From positions 75,209,528 through 75,273,527 of the forward strand of contig CM034312.1 in assembly GCA_019925795.1 (NCBI GenBank): a stretch of DNA of 64,000 nucleotides. The letters run 5' to 3'. Origin of the DNA: Dendrobium chrysotoxum. Its lineage: Eukaryota > Streptophyta > Magnoliopsida > Asparagales > Orchidaceae. The notes under the pieces were generated by a model. That model ran no database searches and was not told where the DNA came from. It was given only the letters and a program-made list of their open reading frames with translations. Numbering within the stretch: position 1 is the first letter of the stretch; every line of letters starts with the position of its first letter. Below are positions 60,901-64,000 of the stretch, piece by piece. The translations under genes and the position numbers were made by a program.

Positions 60901-62895
60901 TTCAAACAACCTAATGCAAATTTGGTTCAGATGAATATTATAGCCTTTGGATAAGTTTTGAGATGAGTGTAATGGGTGTAAATGAGCCGAGCCGGCTCGA
61001 GCCCGACTAATTAACGAGCTCGCGAGTCAAGCTTATCGAGCCACAAGCACGAGTTCAAGCTCAAACTCGAGCTCGAATAATAAACAAGCTTGAGTTCGAG
61101 CTTGGCTAAGCATGACACGTAGCCGACTCGAATTAATTAATTATTTAGAATTTAAGCTAATATAAAATTTTTATGTATTAAAAAATATATGACATTTATT
61201 ATAGCATTAATATAATTATTACACCTGTACAACAGTTGTACAAATTTTTAAAAAAAGTCTATAAAATTATTAAACCGGTATAGTTTTCAAAAAATCAATT
61301 AAATAGCTGTTGCTTTTTCTTTTTTTGGGAAAAAGATAATGCTCTATAAAGCTGCACAACATCAACATCCCATACTCTGCTTCGAGACCAGCATTTTGTC
61401 CTCCTCCTTTATCATTTTTTCTTCTGTATCCCGATCTTCTCCACAGCGGGCAGGCGCAGCACTTACCTAGTGAGAACGAAGCAAAAGCTCCAGCCTCAAT
61501 TTCATCTCGAGCCAAGCTCTCGAGCCTGCGAAAGAATGGACGAGTCGAGATTGAGCTCATTCTTTGGGCTCGGCTCGGCTCGAGCTCGAGCTAGAGTTCG
61601 AGCTGCTCTTTGAGGGACGAGTCGAGCTCAAGTTTTCTACCACTCGAGCTAGACACGACTCATTTACACCCCTAAGTGTAATACAAATTTTGATTGATTA
61701 GTATGTATGTCACTCATTTTAAAGCTAATCTAAATACTACAACATCCATCCCCACAAAACATTACACGTGGATACCTAACCCAATTTTTTCCCAAATGAA
61801 AGATCAGGTAGACTACCTACAGAAGCAAAAAACATAAACCATGAGGGAAAACAGGTATTCAAAGAAAAAAACTAGGAGTGCTACAAATGGTAGTTCTATT
61901 GGTTCCATGATTTTTTAGATAATTTTTTTTAAAGTCATATAAGCAATCTAAATTTAGCCTAAAAGTAATATTAAAAACTAAACATGCAATCTAACCTTTG
62001 TATAGAAGTAATGTTCATCAACAAAACTCACTTCTCCAAAGCAACTTTATTGATCAATTATAGAGTGCTAAGGCTAAAAAGAATTAATAAAAAAAGAAGT
62101 GTTTAGGAATAGCTTTATAGAAAGAAAACAACTAGCATAATAAAGAATTTAAGAATTAAATCAACCGATACGACGAGTAAAAATAAATGGCCGAAATTCC
62201 ACATTGAACGACTCATATCAGTCTAAGCAGCTTAAGGAGCTCATTCGCTGCAACATTCCCCATTAGGCATTCTACCATCCAAGCAATGGAGCTCCATCAG
62301 ATGCCAACGATATATGTGACCTAAAGTAGAAAAATAGGAGCAAACAAAAAAACCAATACGGTACATCTTCACATCAAAGATCTATCTTTTAAAAGGAAAA
62401 TTAAAAAATAATAGAAAAAATCAGCATAAATTCTTTAGGAACTGAAAGATGTAGATATAAATAAAAAACCTGGTCCAGAGAAAAGTTACCTTAGTCTAGA
62501 TGGCAGCGAATGCGATTGGATCAAGCGCGAAACAATCGTCCTCATTCTGCAAGGCCTTGGCCTCCCCGATTAAAACAATATGTTTACAATTTCTAGTTTC
62601 TGAGAGCTCGGATTGGTGAAAACTAGAAGCGGGGAAGCTAAAGGGAAGACGGAATGGAGTGGTGAGATAGCAGCCTCCTTGTCCGCTAATGTAGAAACCT
62701 TCCTTGTGAGAGGTGGTCGGACTCCTCCGGGTTTCGTTTGCAAGTATGAGCGAGAGAAACGAAGCGACGATAAACCAAGCACGTAGAGATTTTCCTCTGC
62801 GTGTGGTTCCAAGCCCGGAAACGCTGCTTGCTCGAGGATGCACCACGCCACCGCCTCGAGGGTAGTAAAGGTTTTGGAAGGCCATCCGTATCATC
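25831..62895 (-). CDS. Atypical SDR, NAD(P)-binding Rossmann-fold protein; 37-kb gene
   Basis: The product is an organelle-type NAD(P)-binding protein of the atypical short-chain dehydrogenase family. It closely resembles the plant group that includes Arabidopsis At5g15910 and At1g32220; its substrate is not known to me. Coding exons are 62276-62278 (candidate ATG), 60619-60804, 60384-60472, 59253-59308, 59112-59167, 48912-49005, 48644-48723, 33757-33799, 26613-26704 and 25920-26093. They total 873 bases, 290 residues plus TGA, with all phases compatible and all introns GT-AG. The cofactor loop VLVLGGNGFVGSH (GxxGxxG) is in exon 3. ISAADFGLVNYLLRGYYDGK and LRPGFIYGTRQVGGMKIPLG follow, and the end is PPGIVDVYGILRFSEQK. 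No internal stop is seen. Intron sizes are very uneven: 85 bases to 14.8 kb, with transposons filling introns 5, 7 and 8. The N-terminal start is the least certain part. Confidence 0.88.
25920..26704 (-). CDS. SDR gene: last two coding exons
   Basis: Exon 26613-26704 encodes GVILRPGFIYGTRQVGGMKI and PLGVIGSPLET. It begins after a tttttttgcag acceptor and ends ACG|gtacaa. Exon 25920-26093 encodes ILQHAKPLNKVPVFGPLLTP and continues through VAKVAVRAATDQVFPPGIVD to SEQK and TGA, after a gacttgctgcag acceptor. The intron between them (26094-26612) contains a short foldback element at 26177-26287. Confidence 0.92.
26177..26287. mobile_element. Short foldback element (MITE-like)
   Basis: The inverted arms read caatttagcttttgtttggg at the left and, on the opposite strand from the right, caatttaggtttcatttgag. 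Both continue GACGGCTTTYTTACTGYTTC. The whole 111 bases can form one imperfect hairpin. It lies in the last intron of the SDR gene and is related to the element at 28071-28200. Confidence 0.7.
27856..28088. repeat. Perfect 83-bp inverted repeat with 67-base loop
   Basis: Bases 27856-27938 are the exact reverse complement of 28006-28088. The loop contains a third, partial copy (ctgaatggttagaatagaga, near 27947-27972), so two alternative hairpins are possible. The outer ends carry ctgtcccaaatgaagccc, the terminal sequence of the foldback element that starts at 28071. Confidence 0.9.
28071..28200. mobile_element. Foldback element related to 26177-26287
   Basis: The left end is gggcttcatttgggacagct followed by ttcttactgc. 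The right end, on the other strand, is taaggcttcatttggggcag followed by tttttatgctgc. The arms then pair imperfectly (aataactttttattac with aacaactttctagtac). This is a typical small non-autonomous DNA element, in intron 8 of the SDR gene. Confidence 0.65.
29647..30093. mobile_element. hAT-type non-autonomous element inside copia gag
   Basis: The termini TAGGTGTGTCAAAAT and, inverted, TAAGGGTGTCAATAT are hAT-like. The flanking 8 bases are gcaccaac and aaaccaac (six of eight identical). Copia gag reads through in sense on both sides (LPLF*EGYLH before, NHQPLNLYDLYSLL after). The centre (29815-29940) is a strongly GC-rich block of aggg, gcgag and cacgcag words. Confidence 0.7.
30757..30863 (+). 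repeat. Tandem duplication of about 54 bp
   Basis: The unit cttggatattcacaaca, then caaatttatccaacat, then agcaaaaagccatcatt occurs twice back to back with one base difference. It lies just before the long C-run in the copia remnant. Confidence 0.8.
30882..30956. repeat. Poly-C run followed by poly-A run
   Basis: About 49 C are followed by aac and a run of A. Runs this long are rarely sequenced exactly, so the length should be treated as approximate. Confidence 0.8.
33218..33259. repeat. (GA)n microsatellite
   Basis: An uninterrupted gaga run of about 35 bases is followed by more ga-rich sequence to 33300. A second simple repeat, (TTC)n, lies at 32957-32986. Confidence 0.85.
33757..33799 (-). 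CDS. SDR gene: 43-base exon between two transposon-filled introns
   Basis: The exon encodes RAAEAELLSKFTYG plus one base. It lies between a tgatgcag acceptor and a GGAG|gtcagt donor. It sits alone, with 7.05 kb of intron on its 3' side and 14.8 kb on its 5' side. Phase and sequence join perfectly to YYDGK upstream and GVILRPG downstream. Confidence 0.9.
33996..34150 (+). repeat. Imperfect direct repeat of about 50 bp
   Basis: The segment tcatgcgaccctcacctttt followed by gagctacaacacct occurs at about 34004-34037 and again at about 34108-34141. The spacer holds unrelated sequence. It is intronic with no coding sense. Confidence 0.7.
34364..34506. mobile_element. AGGC-rich palindromic repeat, probable MITE
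   Basis: The stretch begins with accttaaggca and ends with attttaaggcacc. Between them are nested palindromes such as gcctcaaggctttaagcctc, gcctcactaactctagtgag and gcctagaggcttaatacctc. It looks like a degenerate small foldback element, but I cannot assign a family. Confidence 0.4.
35107..36150. mobile_element. Harbinger-like non-autonomous DNA element
   Basis: The termini are GGGGTTGTTTGGAC and, inverted, GGGGCTGTTTAGCAA. They are flanked by TTA on both sides (35104-35106 and 36151-36153), the usual target of PIF/Harbinger elements. Subterminal gtttggcaat and tttaagacggtta words are shared with the fragment at 8830-9052. No transposase is recognisable; the centre (35290-35640) is very AT-rich. 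Confidence 0.65.
36412..37080 (+). pseudogene. hAT transposase remnant (BED finger and DUF659 region)
   Basis: hAT transposases of the Ac type have a BED zinc finger followed by a DUF659 block. Seen: NLCEKRITTSVKGHEDHLVC at about 36510-36570, with CxxC and following His and Cys, as in BED fingers. CANLPNEVKKDCIDYLKKY follows. Then HLDISRCFYKNDIPFNVAKS and PLWIKMLQSVMVYES lie at about 36858-36965, and, after a frame change, MYELRT-stop-MLDEEIRSM at about 36984-37030. Stops at 36503 and 36738 and the frame change break it. No catalytic or C-terminal dimerisation domain is left. It could have supplied neither the 37988 nor the 60974 element in its present form. Confidence 0.65.
37100..37460 (+). 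pseudogene. Gypsy-type gag fragment, duplicate of 39780-40140
   Basis: The fragment reads MKTFAELKAL-like, then KRFVSTT, then (with a shifted frame) KCEQQLKEEHVVQLLMGNID and LPFLCMASITTF. It matches 39800-40080 closely, and both copies share a TGA in the same gagaaatgaaaaagaga word. After 37400 the similarity fades. Confidence 0.7.
37988..38973. mobile_element. hAT-type element carrying a captured gene fragment
   Basis: The element has TAGGGGTGTC at the left and GACACCCCTA at the right. It is flanked by a perfect 8-bp target duplication, gtctctga (37980-37987 and 38974-38981). Subterminal regions are full of acccgaccc and gggtcgggt words, also seen in 29647-30093. It interrupts the leader of the gypsy-type gag region. 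The central part contains a piece of a leucine-rich-repeat gene. Confidence 0.85.
38266..38445 (-). pseudogene. Captured LRR receptor-kinase-like fragment
   Basis: Minus-strand reading gives IPLALNNLMRLGTLY, then, after a small disruption, SNHLNGEIPEAGALPS. This is the repeat pattern LxxLxxLxL-xxNxLxGxIP of plant leucine-rich-repeat receptor-like kinases, where a LNNLTRLxTLYLxxNxLNGEIP segment is common. Only about 50 residues are present and no kinase domain is seen. It lies wholly inside the hAT-type element, so it was probably acquired from a host gene. Confidence 0.55.
38990..41075 (+). pseudogene. Ty3/gypsy-type gag region, broken
   Basis: Gag packages retrotransposon RNA. Pieces in order: an acidic N-terminal part (NPFVANTVTLADMRRQMKRQ, about 39150-39210); a coil-like MQVMQRT region; VTVTQLEGIINEKIKAIITT at 39495-39555; KGRPYPTKYDQVSYPK near 39575-39620; NPKQHLAQL at about 39670. 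Next come KQQLKEKHVVQLLMGNIDDK (39960-40020) and MASITTFQDLLDRVAKFEKP (40036-40095). A C-terminal CTYHRIISHPIEDCYVFKDW block is at about 40530-40590. This CxYHR...H...C arrangement is typical of plant gypsy gag. Several stops and frameshifts are present. Downstream the frame meets a copia, not a gypsy, protease. Confidence 0.7.
41100..41810 (+). pseudogene. Copia protease and integrase N-terminal region
   Basis: LWVIDSGASDHITGD (about 41117-41161) contains the aspartic protease DSGA motif. After a frameshift come VVKIIDGSTSKVLGIG and FYAPNLECNLISISKLTRD. WHYRLGYPNFMYLEKL (41550-41600) and CETCQLAKHTRS (41647-41682) form the integrase zinc-binding part, followed by FALIHSDI and FVDDHTRLTWVYL at the LINE insertion point. 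One frameshift in the protease and a small number of stops are visible. Confidence 0.8.
41829..44988 (-). mobile_element. Full-length RTE-type LINE with 18-bp target duplication
   Basis: The element is flanked by perfect copies of ctcacttgggtttattta (41811-41828 and 44989-45006). Its 3' end (left) carries ggattcatgtggccgacccc and a (TTG)n tail, its 5' end lies at about 44988. It codes for an apurinic-type endonuclease and a reverse transcriptase on the minus strand and cuts the copia integrase. It is about 3.16 kb, the usual size of plant RTE elements. Confidence 0.9.
42017..44907 (-). pseudogene. LINE endonuclease-reverse transcriptase reading frame, broken
   Basis: A LINE protein nicks target DNA and primes reverse transcription there. 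In order on the minus strand: an N-terminal leader (44907-44689); then the endonuclease (44661-43996) with ILCIQETKW, IISAYAPQVG, FIGGDLNGHVG and ITQIDYFLI. A linker (43993-43151) contains MKGGKAVGPDDIPIEVWKCL. The RT (43154-42503) contains NYKGINLMCHTLKLWEWVME, FGFMPGRSTMEAIHLLR and HQGSALSPYLFALVMD. The C-terminal part (42466-42017) contains AMLYGAECWPFKEKH and RLRWFGHIKRRPPDDPVRK. The RT catalytic box reads FFVDA where families have a double Asp, so it is inactive. Several stops and frameshifts separate the segments. Confidence 0.85.
45007..45456 (+). pseudogene. Copia integrase core, continued after the LINE
   Basis: It resumes directly after the second target duplication. At about 45130-45300 it reads MREYISSQGIIQVSSYAYTP, QQNGVAERKNRQLLEVAKSI and YLWKEAILTTAYLINRLPT. 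NGVAERKN holds the catalytic Glu region of copia integrases. The frame is open for about 100 codons and then reaches a stop at HIYP. Confidence 0.8.
45613..46322 (-). mobile_element. Second LINE copy, central fragment
   Basis: This stretch is nearly identical to 43450-44150 of the full LINE, in the same orientation, and covers the end of the endonuclease and the linker. It sits between copia integrase and RT. It ends in an A-run on the right and has no TTG tail, so it is an internal fragment rather than a normal 5'-truncated insertion. Confidence 0.8.
46457..47232 (+). pseudogene. Copia reverse transcriptase
   Basis: It contains LNHPRWRQTVKVEIIALEKK, VVTCKWVFTVKHKMDDSVER, LKARLVARGFTQ, then (frameshifted) ETFAPVAKLNTIRILLSLAA and LHQLDIKNAFLNENL. 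The catalytic box is intact as LIIYMDDIILTGND (47050-47091), and KDLGSLRYFLGMEVARS follows. At least two frameshifts (near 46700 and 46890) make it non-functional. Confidence 0.82.
47240..47760 (+). pseudogene. Copia RNase H, internally deleted
   Basis: Seen: LYSDADWAGSQVDSRSTT with the RNase H DADWAG motif, a stop, then KKQSIVSRSSAESELRALA. It jumps from GIWIRQVLIEL to HEQLANVLTKALLDS-like sequence. The part between these blocks in complete copia RNase H is absent, so there is an internal deletion near 47670. Confidence 0.8.
47774..48190 (+). repeat. Polypurine tract and 3' LTR of the copia element
   Basis: The polypurine tract ttgagggggag is followed by TGTTGAATCACGTAGCC at 47787, the typical copia PPT-LTR junction. 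The 3' limit (about 48120-48190) is uncertain because no 5' LTR copy is present. The LTR contains 35-bp tandem repeats (47827-47990) and an AT/GT microsatellite (about 48049-48079). Confidence 0.65.
47827..47990 (+). repeat. 35-bp tandem repeats inside the copia LTR
   Basis: About five units of the type cgtgggcagcaatccgaggg followed by ctgcaattggagatc lie in tandem; one is shortened to about 21 bases. Units differ at several positions. Confidence 0.85.
48644..49005 (-). CDS. SDR gene: middle exon pair
   Basis: Exon 48912-49005 encodes VSCVGGFGSYSHMYKINGTA and NINAIRTAAEQ. Exon 48644-48723 encodes GVKRFVYISAADFGLVNYLL and RGYYDGK. The intron between them is 188 bases. Borders are gtgcag|GTATCT, CAAG|gtattt, tttgtag|GTGTC and GGGAAG|gtacta. 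Confidence 0.92.
49886..52202 (-). repeat. 3' LTR of the chromovirus, enlarged by an internal duplication
   Basis: It is about 595 bases longer than the other LTR. The excess is explained mostly by a 569-bp-period tandem duplication (51181-51720 and 51750-52289). The distal copy contains the internal polypurine tract and the end of the chromodomain region as well as LTR sequence. Confidence 0.88.
51181..52289. repeat. Tandem duplication across the internal/LTR junction
   Basis: Two 540-base copies (51181-51720, 51750-52289) are separated by 29 bases of G-rich sequence. I see about five differences between them. The break points lie in gcgagccaaggggg-type G tracts, which suggests slippage, unequal exchange or an assembly error. 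Confidence 0.85.
52247..52947 (-). pseudogene. Chromovirus integrase C-terminus and chromodomain
   Basis: The segment 52947-52496 has the GPY/F-type C-terminal integrase region: LSPSEIVYGFKPRQLLDLIP, then MVRICPERFPQEMVKKLHAK, GPFKIIKKINDNAYVVDLP. The chromodomain (52483-52260) reads SDDIISIKEGGRRRYLIRWR then GKPESEDTWLDREELQQIDP. A chromodomain tethers new insertions to particular histone marks. Its presence places the element among plant chromoviruses. Confidence 0.88.
52985..53746 (-). pseudogene. Chromovirus integrase
   Basis: The HHCC zinc-binding part is present (HAEGLAGHFSRDKKIEAVEY, then SRCHTCQLAMQR, 53500-53385). After stops comes the core: MDFILSLPKTIRRNDTICVV, VDRFSKMSHFLPC, LPKIIVSDMDVKF. 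The segment DGQTKVVN near 53025-53000 has Lys where the third catalytic residue, Glu, is expected. Integration function is therefore lost. Confidence 0.85.
53747..54040 (-). pseudogene. Chromovirus RNase H
   Basis: RNase H removes the RNA strand of the RNA-DNA hybrid. Seen: CDASEVGIGGFL just before the stop at 54041, then GHPVAYFNEKLNDIRQCYST and YDKEFYAVIQSLRYWRYYLL, FVIFSDHKALRYINSQKKLN and FLQEYTYILRHKAGVENKAV. The order and motifs are those of gypsy RNase H. It reads on toward the integrase region. Confidence 0.85.
54041..55216 (-). pseudogene. Chromovirus reverse transcriptase
   Basis: The segment includes HAIDFVLGASLPNLPYYRMN, then, after one stop at 54901, GSWRICVDSRAINKITIKYH. FSKIDLKSGYHQILIRPGDE, VMPFGLSNAPSIFMRIM and the catalytic region KFVIVYSDNILIYS follow. 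The last Asp of YxDD is Asn. The finger and connection parts (FLGFIISAQGVSADPEKVRA, FHGIATFYRRFIRNFS) follow up to a stop at 54041. Confidence 0.9.
55346..55765 (-). pseudogene. Chromovirus protease region
   Basis: The 139-codon frame contains KNCKVIVDSDSCINAVSSSM. Active plant gypsy proteases have DSGS here, so the Gly has become Asp and the enzyme is probably dead. It continues through VAWVNSNALEVKERSLVPIS and WCDVLIMDVGQILLGCP, where a stop follows. Confidence 0.85.
55840..56890 (-). pseudogene. Chromovirus gag
   Basis: Gag forms the particle around the element's RNA. Seen on the minus strand: KLERTLDLLVGQMNTISEQL near 56870, a stop near 56725, then a 233-codon open piece (56695-55994) with KVDAPTFDGTLDPQLFLDWV, SFAEIKLTGRASQFL, WPSMKRELKQKYLPLSYFPR and MFRTGLREDLRNELFARNV. 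These are the core gag blocks of plant gypsy elements. The zinc knuckle reads CFRCQGYGHIAS then a TAG stop in place of the residue before the last Cys (about 55840-55880). Confidence 0.88.
57101..57114 (-). other. Primer binding site of the chromovirus
   Basis: TGGTATCAGAGCAT on the minus strand, two bases after the 5' LTR end. This is the common plant retrotransposon site complementary to initiator methionine tRNA. Confidence 0.9.
57117..58838 (-). repeat. 5' LTR of the chromovirus
   Basis: It contains G-runs at about 57959-57987 and 58357-58374. It aligns along its length with the left LTR. Over the first 125 or so bases I count about six mismatches, so the insertion is not recent. Proline-rich reading frames on this strand come only from the G-runs and are not genes. 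Confidence 0.9.
59112..60804 (-). CDS. SDR gene: 5' coding exons 2-5
   Basis: Exon 60619-60804 encodes NLLEQKEFNVTQ and, near its end, NGRLLSTGSNKVEETFKVEE. Exon 60384-60472 carries the dinucleotide-binding loop VLVLGGNGFVGSH and CKEAVQQGFSVSSFS. Exon 59253-59308 encodes SGRSSIQESWADSVVWHQ. Exon 59112-59167 encodes SLLVQDSLKNAMNDVSAV. Introns are 146, 1075 and 85 bases with GT-AG borders, and the frame is open throughout. Confidence 0.9.
60974..61674. mobile_element. hAT-type non-autonomous element in the first SDR coding intron
   Basis: The target duplication agtgtaat is perfect (60966-60973 and 61675-61682). The left end is GGGTGTAAATGAGCCGAG and the right end, inverted, TAGGGGTGTAAATGAGTCG. 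Subterminal parts repeat gagctcgag and ctcgagc words on both arms. The central 61270-61560 has an open frame of 96 codons on the minus strand that I do not recognise; no transposase is seen. Confidence 0.85.
62276..62895 (-). other. Probable 5' exons of the SDR gene, with candidate start codon
   Basis: A GC-rich region at about 62490-62895 ends in CTAAG|gtaact, a good donor. A 45-base exon at 62276-62320 follows after a tttttctactttag acceptor, and its own donor is GGATG|gtagaa. Its last three bases are ATG. Joined to the exon at 60804 they give MNLLEQKEF; the preceding in-frame codon string contains TGA, and the 60804 exon has no in-frame ATG of its own. The N-terminus is therefore inferred from splice sites, not from homology. 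An ATG-started frame at 62496-62894 exists in the first exon but ends in TAG before the donor and does not join in frame. Confidence 0.45.
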
Positions 62896-62930
62896 GAGTT
62901 TCTCTATTCATCCTTACAACAAGAAGTGGG

Positions 62931-63757
62931 GATTTACGTAAATACCACAAATTTTAGATAAATTTATTCTAATATTTAATTTTTTATATTATTTATATAT
63001 TATTTAAAGTTAAATTAAATCAAAATTTATTAAAATATATTTTATTTTATTTAAATTAATATTAAAGATGTTTTTATCAAACAAAATCAAACTTTCTAAT
63101 ATTTAAAAAATATCATTTCTAATATTTTCTAGTCAAATTTTTTTAGGCCAACCTCTATCTTTCTTAATAAAGATTAAATCTGATGATATTTTTATGTAAT
63201 TTAAAAATTTTAATGTTATATGAATAAATATAAAAATTTAGGTGTTACTTATACAAATTAATAAATATTTCGTGATATTTATGTAAATCCCCCCAAGCAA
63301 GAGGAATTACATAAATACCACTCAAAGCATAGCTATTCATAAAATAATAGTCTATTTTTTTAACTTTAGAACACTTGCATTTGACATGGCAATCAAATTG
63401 TTGAGATTTTGGCAAAAGTGATAATTTTGGGTTGATTTTTATGTGACTTTTGATATTTATGTGAGAGTTTAGAAAAAGGAGATAAGAGGGTGTTAATTCT
63501 ATAAATAGCTAAGATTTGAGGTTTACGTCCTTAATTATCATACTATTTAATTTTTATGTATTTATATATCTAACATCTAATTCTTTATATTTACTTATAC
63601 AAAACTCTATATCTAAATGACATCAAAGCATATGCATGAAAAAGATGCATTTCACTTTAATTATCTCAATGTTAATGATATTAATGATGTTATTAAAATA
63701 TTATGATGTTAAAAGTAAAATTTTAGGTGTTAAATATATAAATATATAAGAAATGAG

Positions 63758-63792
<35 letters not shown>

Positions 63793-64000
63793 TATATTAC
63801 ATAAATATTTGATAAGTTTTTGTCAATAAAATTATTTAAAAAATAAAGCGAATGGCACTATCCTAATTTTAATTAGTTCATCTTTGAAAATGGAGCTCAT
63901 ATAATTTTTTATGTATATTTTTTGAGATGGTAGTACTACACATGTAGCATCTACTTAACAATTTTAATTTTACTCATCTATTTATGAGAAGAAAAATATA
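62931..64000. other. AT-rich flank upstream of the SDR gene
   Basis: I see no gene here. It holds a small LINE fragment (63103-63182), an (AT)n microsatellite at about 63757-63785 and otherwise AT-rich sequence. The likely promoter of the minus-strand SDR gene must begin near 62900-63000. I see no unambiguous TATA box. Confidence 0.5.
63103..63182 (-). mobile_element. Small fragment of the RTE-type LINE
   Basis: The sequence atcatttctaatattttcta through aggccaacctctatctttct closely matches 41940-42015 of the full-length LINE in the same orientation. Only about 80 bases remain. Confidence 0.75.

Noticed and set aside
61270..61560. 96-codon minus-strand frame as a gene
   Set aside because: It lies wholly inside a hAT-type element and has no family resemblance that I can name; kept only as a remark on that element.
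62496..62894. 132-codon frame starting MIRMAFQNLYY as the SDR N-terminus
   Set aside because: It ends in TAG before the good donor at 62490 and cannot join the 60804 exon in frame through any convincing donor, so I treat the region as probable 5' leader.

Overview
This window looks like nuclear DNA of a flowering plant. The two genes I recognise have plant-type proteins and many short exons with GT-AG borders, the background is AT-rich, and most of the rest is plant transposable elements (Ty3/gypsy, Ty1/copia, an RTE-type LINE, MULE, hAT and Harbinger-like elements). I see no bacterial-style operons, CRISPR array, rRNA or convincing tRNA. No species can be named from the sequence alone.

Layout. 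(1) 1-3129, minus: the 5' two thirds of an mRNA cap guanine-N7 methyltransferase gene; it continues beyond base 1. (2) 4163-8481: a decayed Mutator-like element (MULE) with long terminal inverted repeats. (3) 8482-25300: a gene-poor, AT-rich stretch. It holds one end of a Harbinger-like element near 8.8-9.05 kb and a very old gypsy element on the minus strand (reverse transcriptase 15.5-16.6 kb, protease 17.7-18.2 kb, leader with repeated palindromes 21.1-21.6 kb, primer-site-like sequence 22.5 kb). (4) 25831-62900, minus: a single gene of about 37 kb for an atypical short-chain dehydrogenase/reductase (SDR). Its roughly 290-residue reading frame is spread over ten coding exons that join in phase. 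Three of its introns are swollen by transposons.

Inside the SDR gene. Intron 8 (26705-33756) holds foldback elements, an 83-bp perfect inverted repeat and a decayed copia element (about 28660-33025) that itself contains a hAT-type element. Intron 7 (33800-48643) holds a Harbinger-like element (35107-36150), a hAT transposase remnant, gypsy-type gag sequence, a hAT-type element carrying a piece of a leucine-rich-repeat gene (37988-38973), a copia pol with its 3' LTR (to about 48190), a full-length RTE LINE with 18-bp target duplications (41829-44988) and a second partial LINE. Intron 5 (49006-59111) holds a complete but mutated Ty3/gypsy chromovirus (49886-58838) with LTRs, primer site, chromodomain and a 5-bp target duplication (ATGAG). 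The first coding intron carries another hAT-type element (60974-61674).

The two genes are unrelated in function: one caps mRNA in the nucleus, the other is an organelle-type NAD(P)-binding protein. The main interest of the window is how the large SDR gene keeps every exon and reading phase intact while its introns collect nested transposons. I found no convincing new enzymatic system. The best leads are the gene fragment captured in a hAT-type element, the gypsy-gag/copia-pol composite, the long perfect hairpin near 28 kb, and the two unusual splice contexts in the methyltransferase gene.
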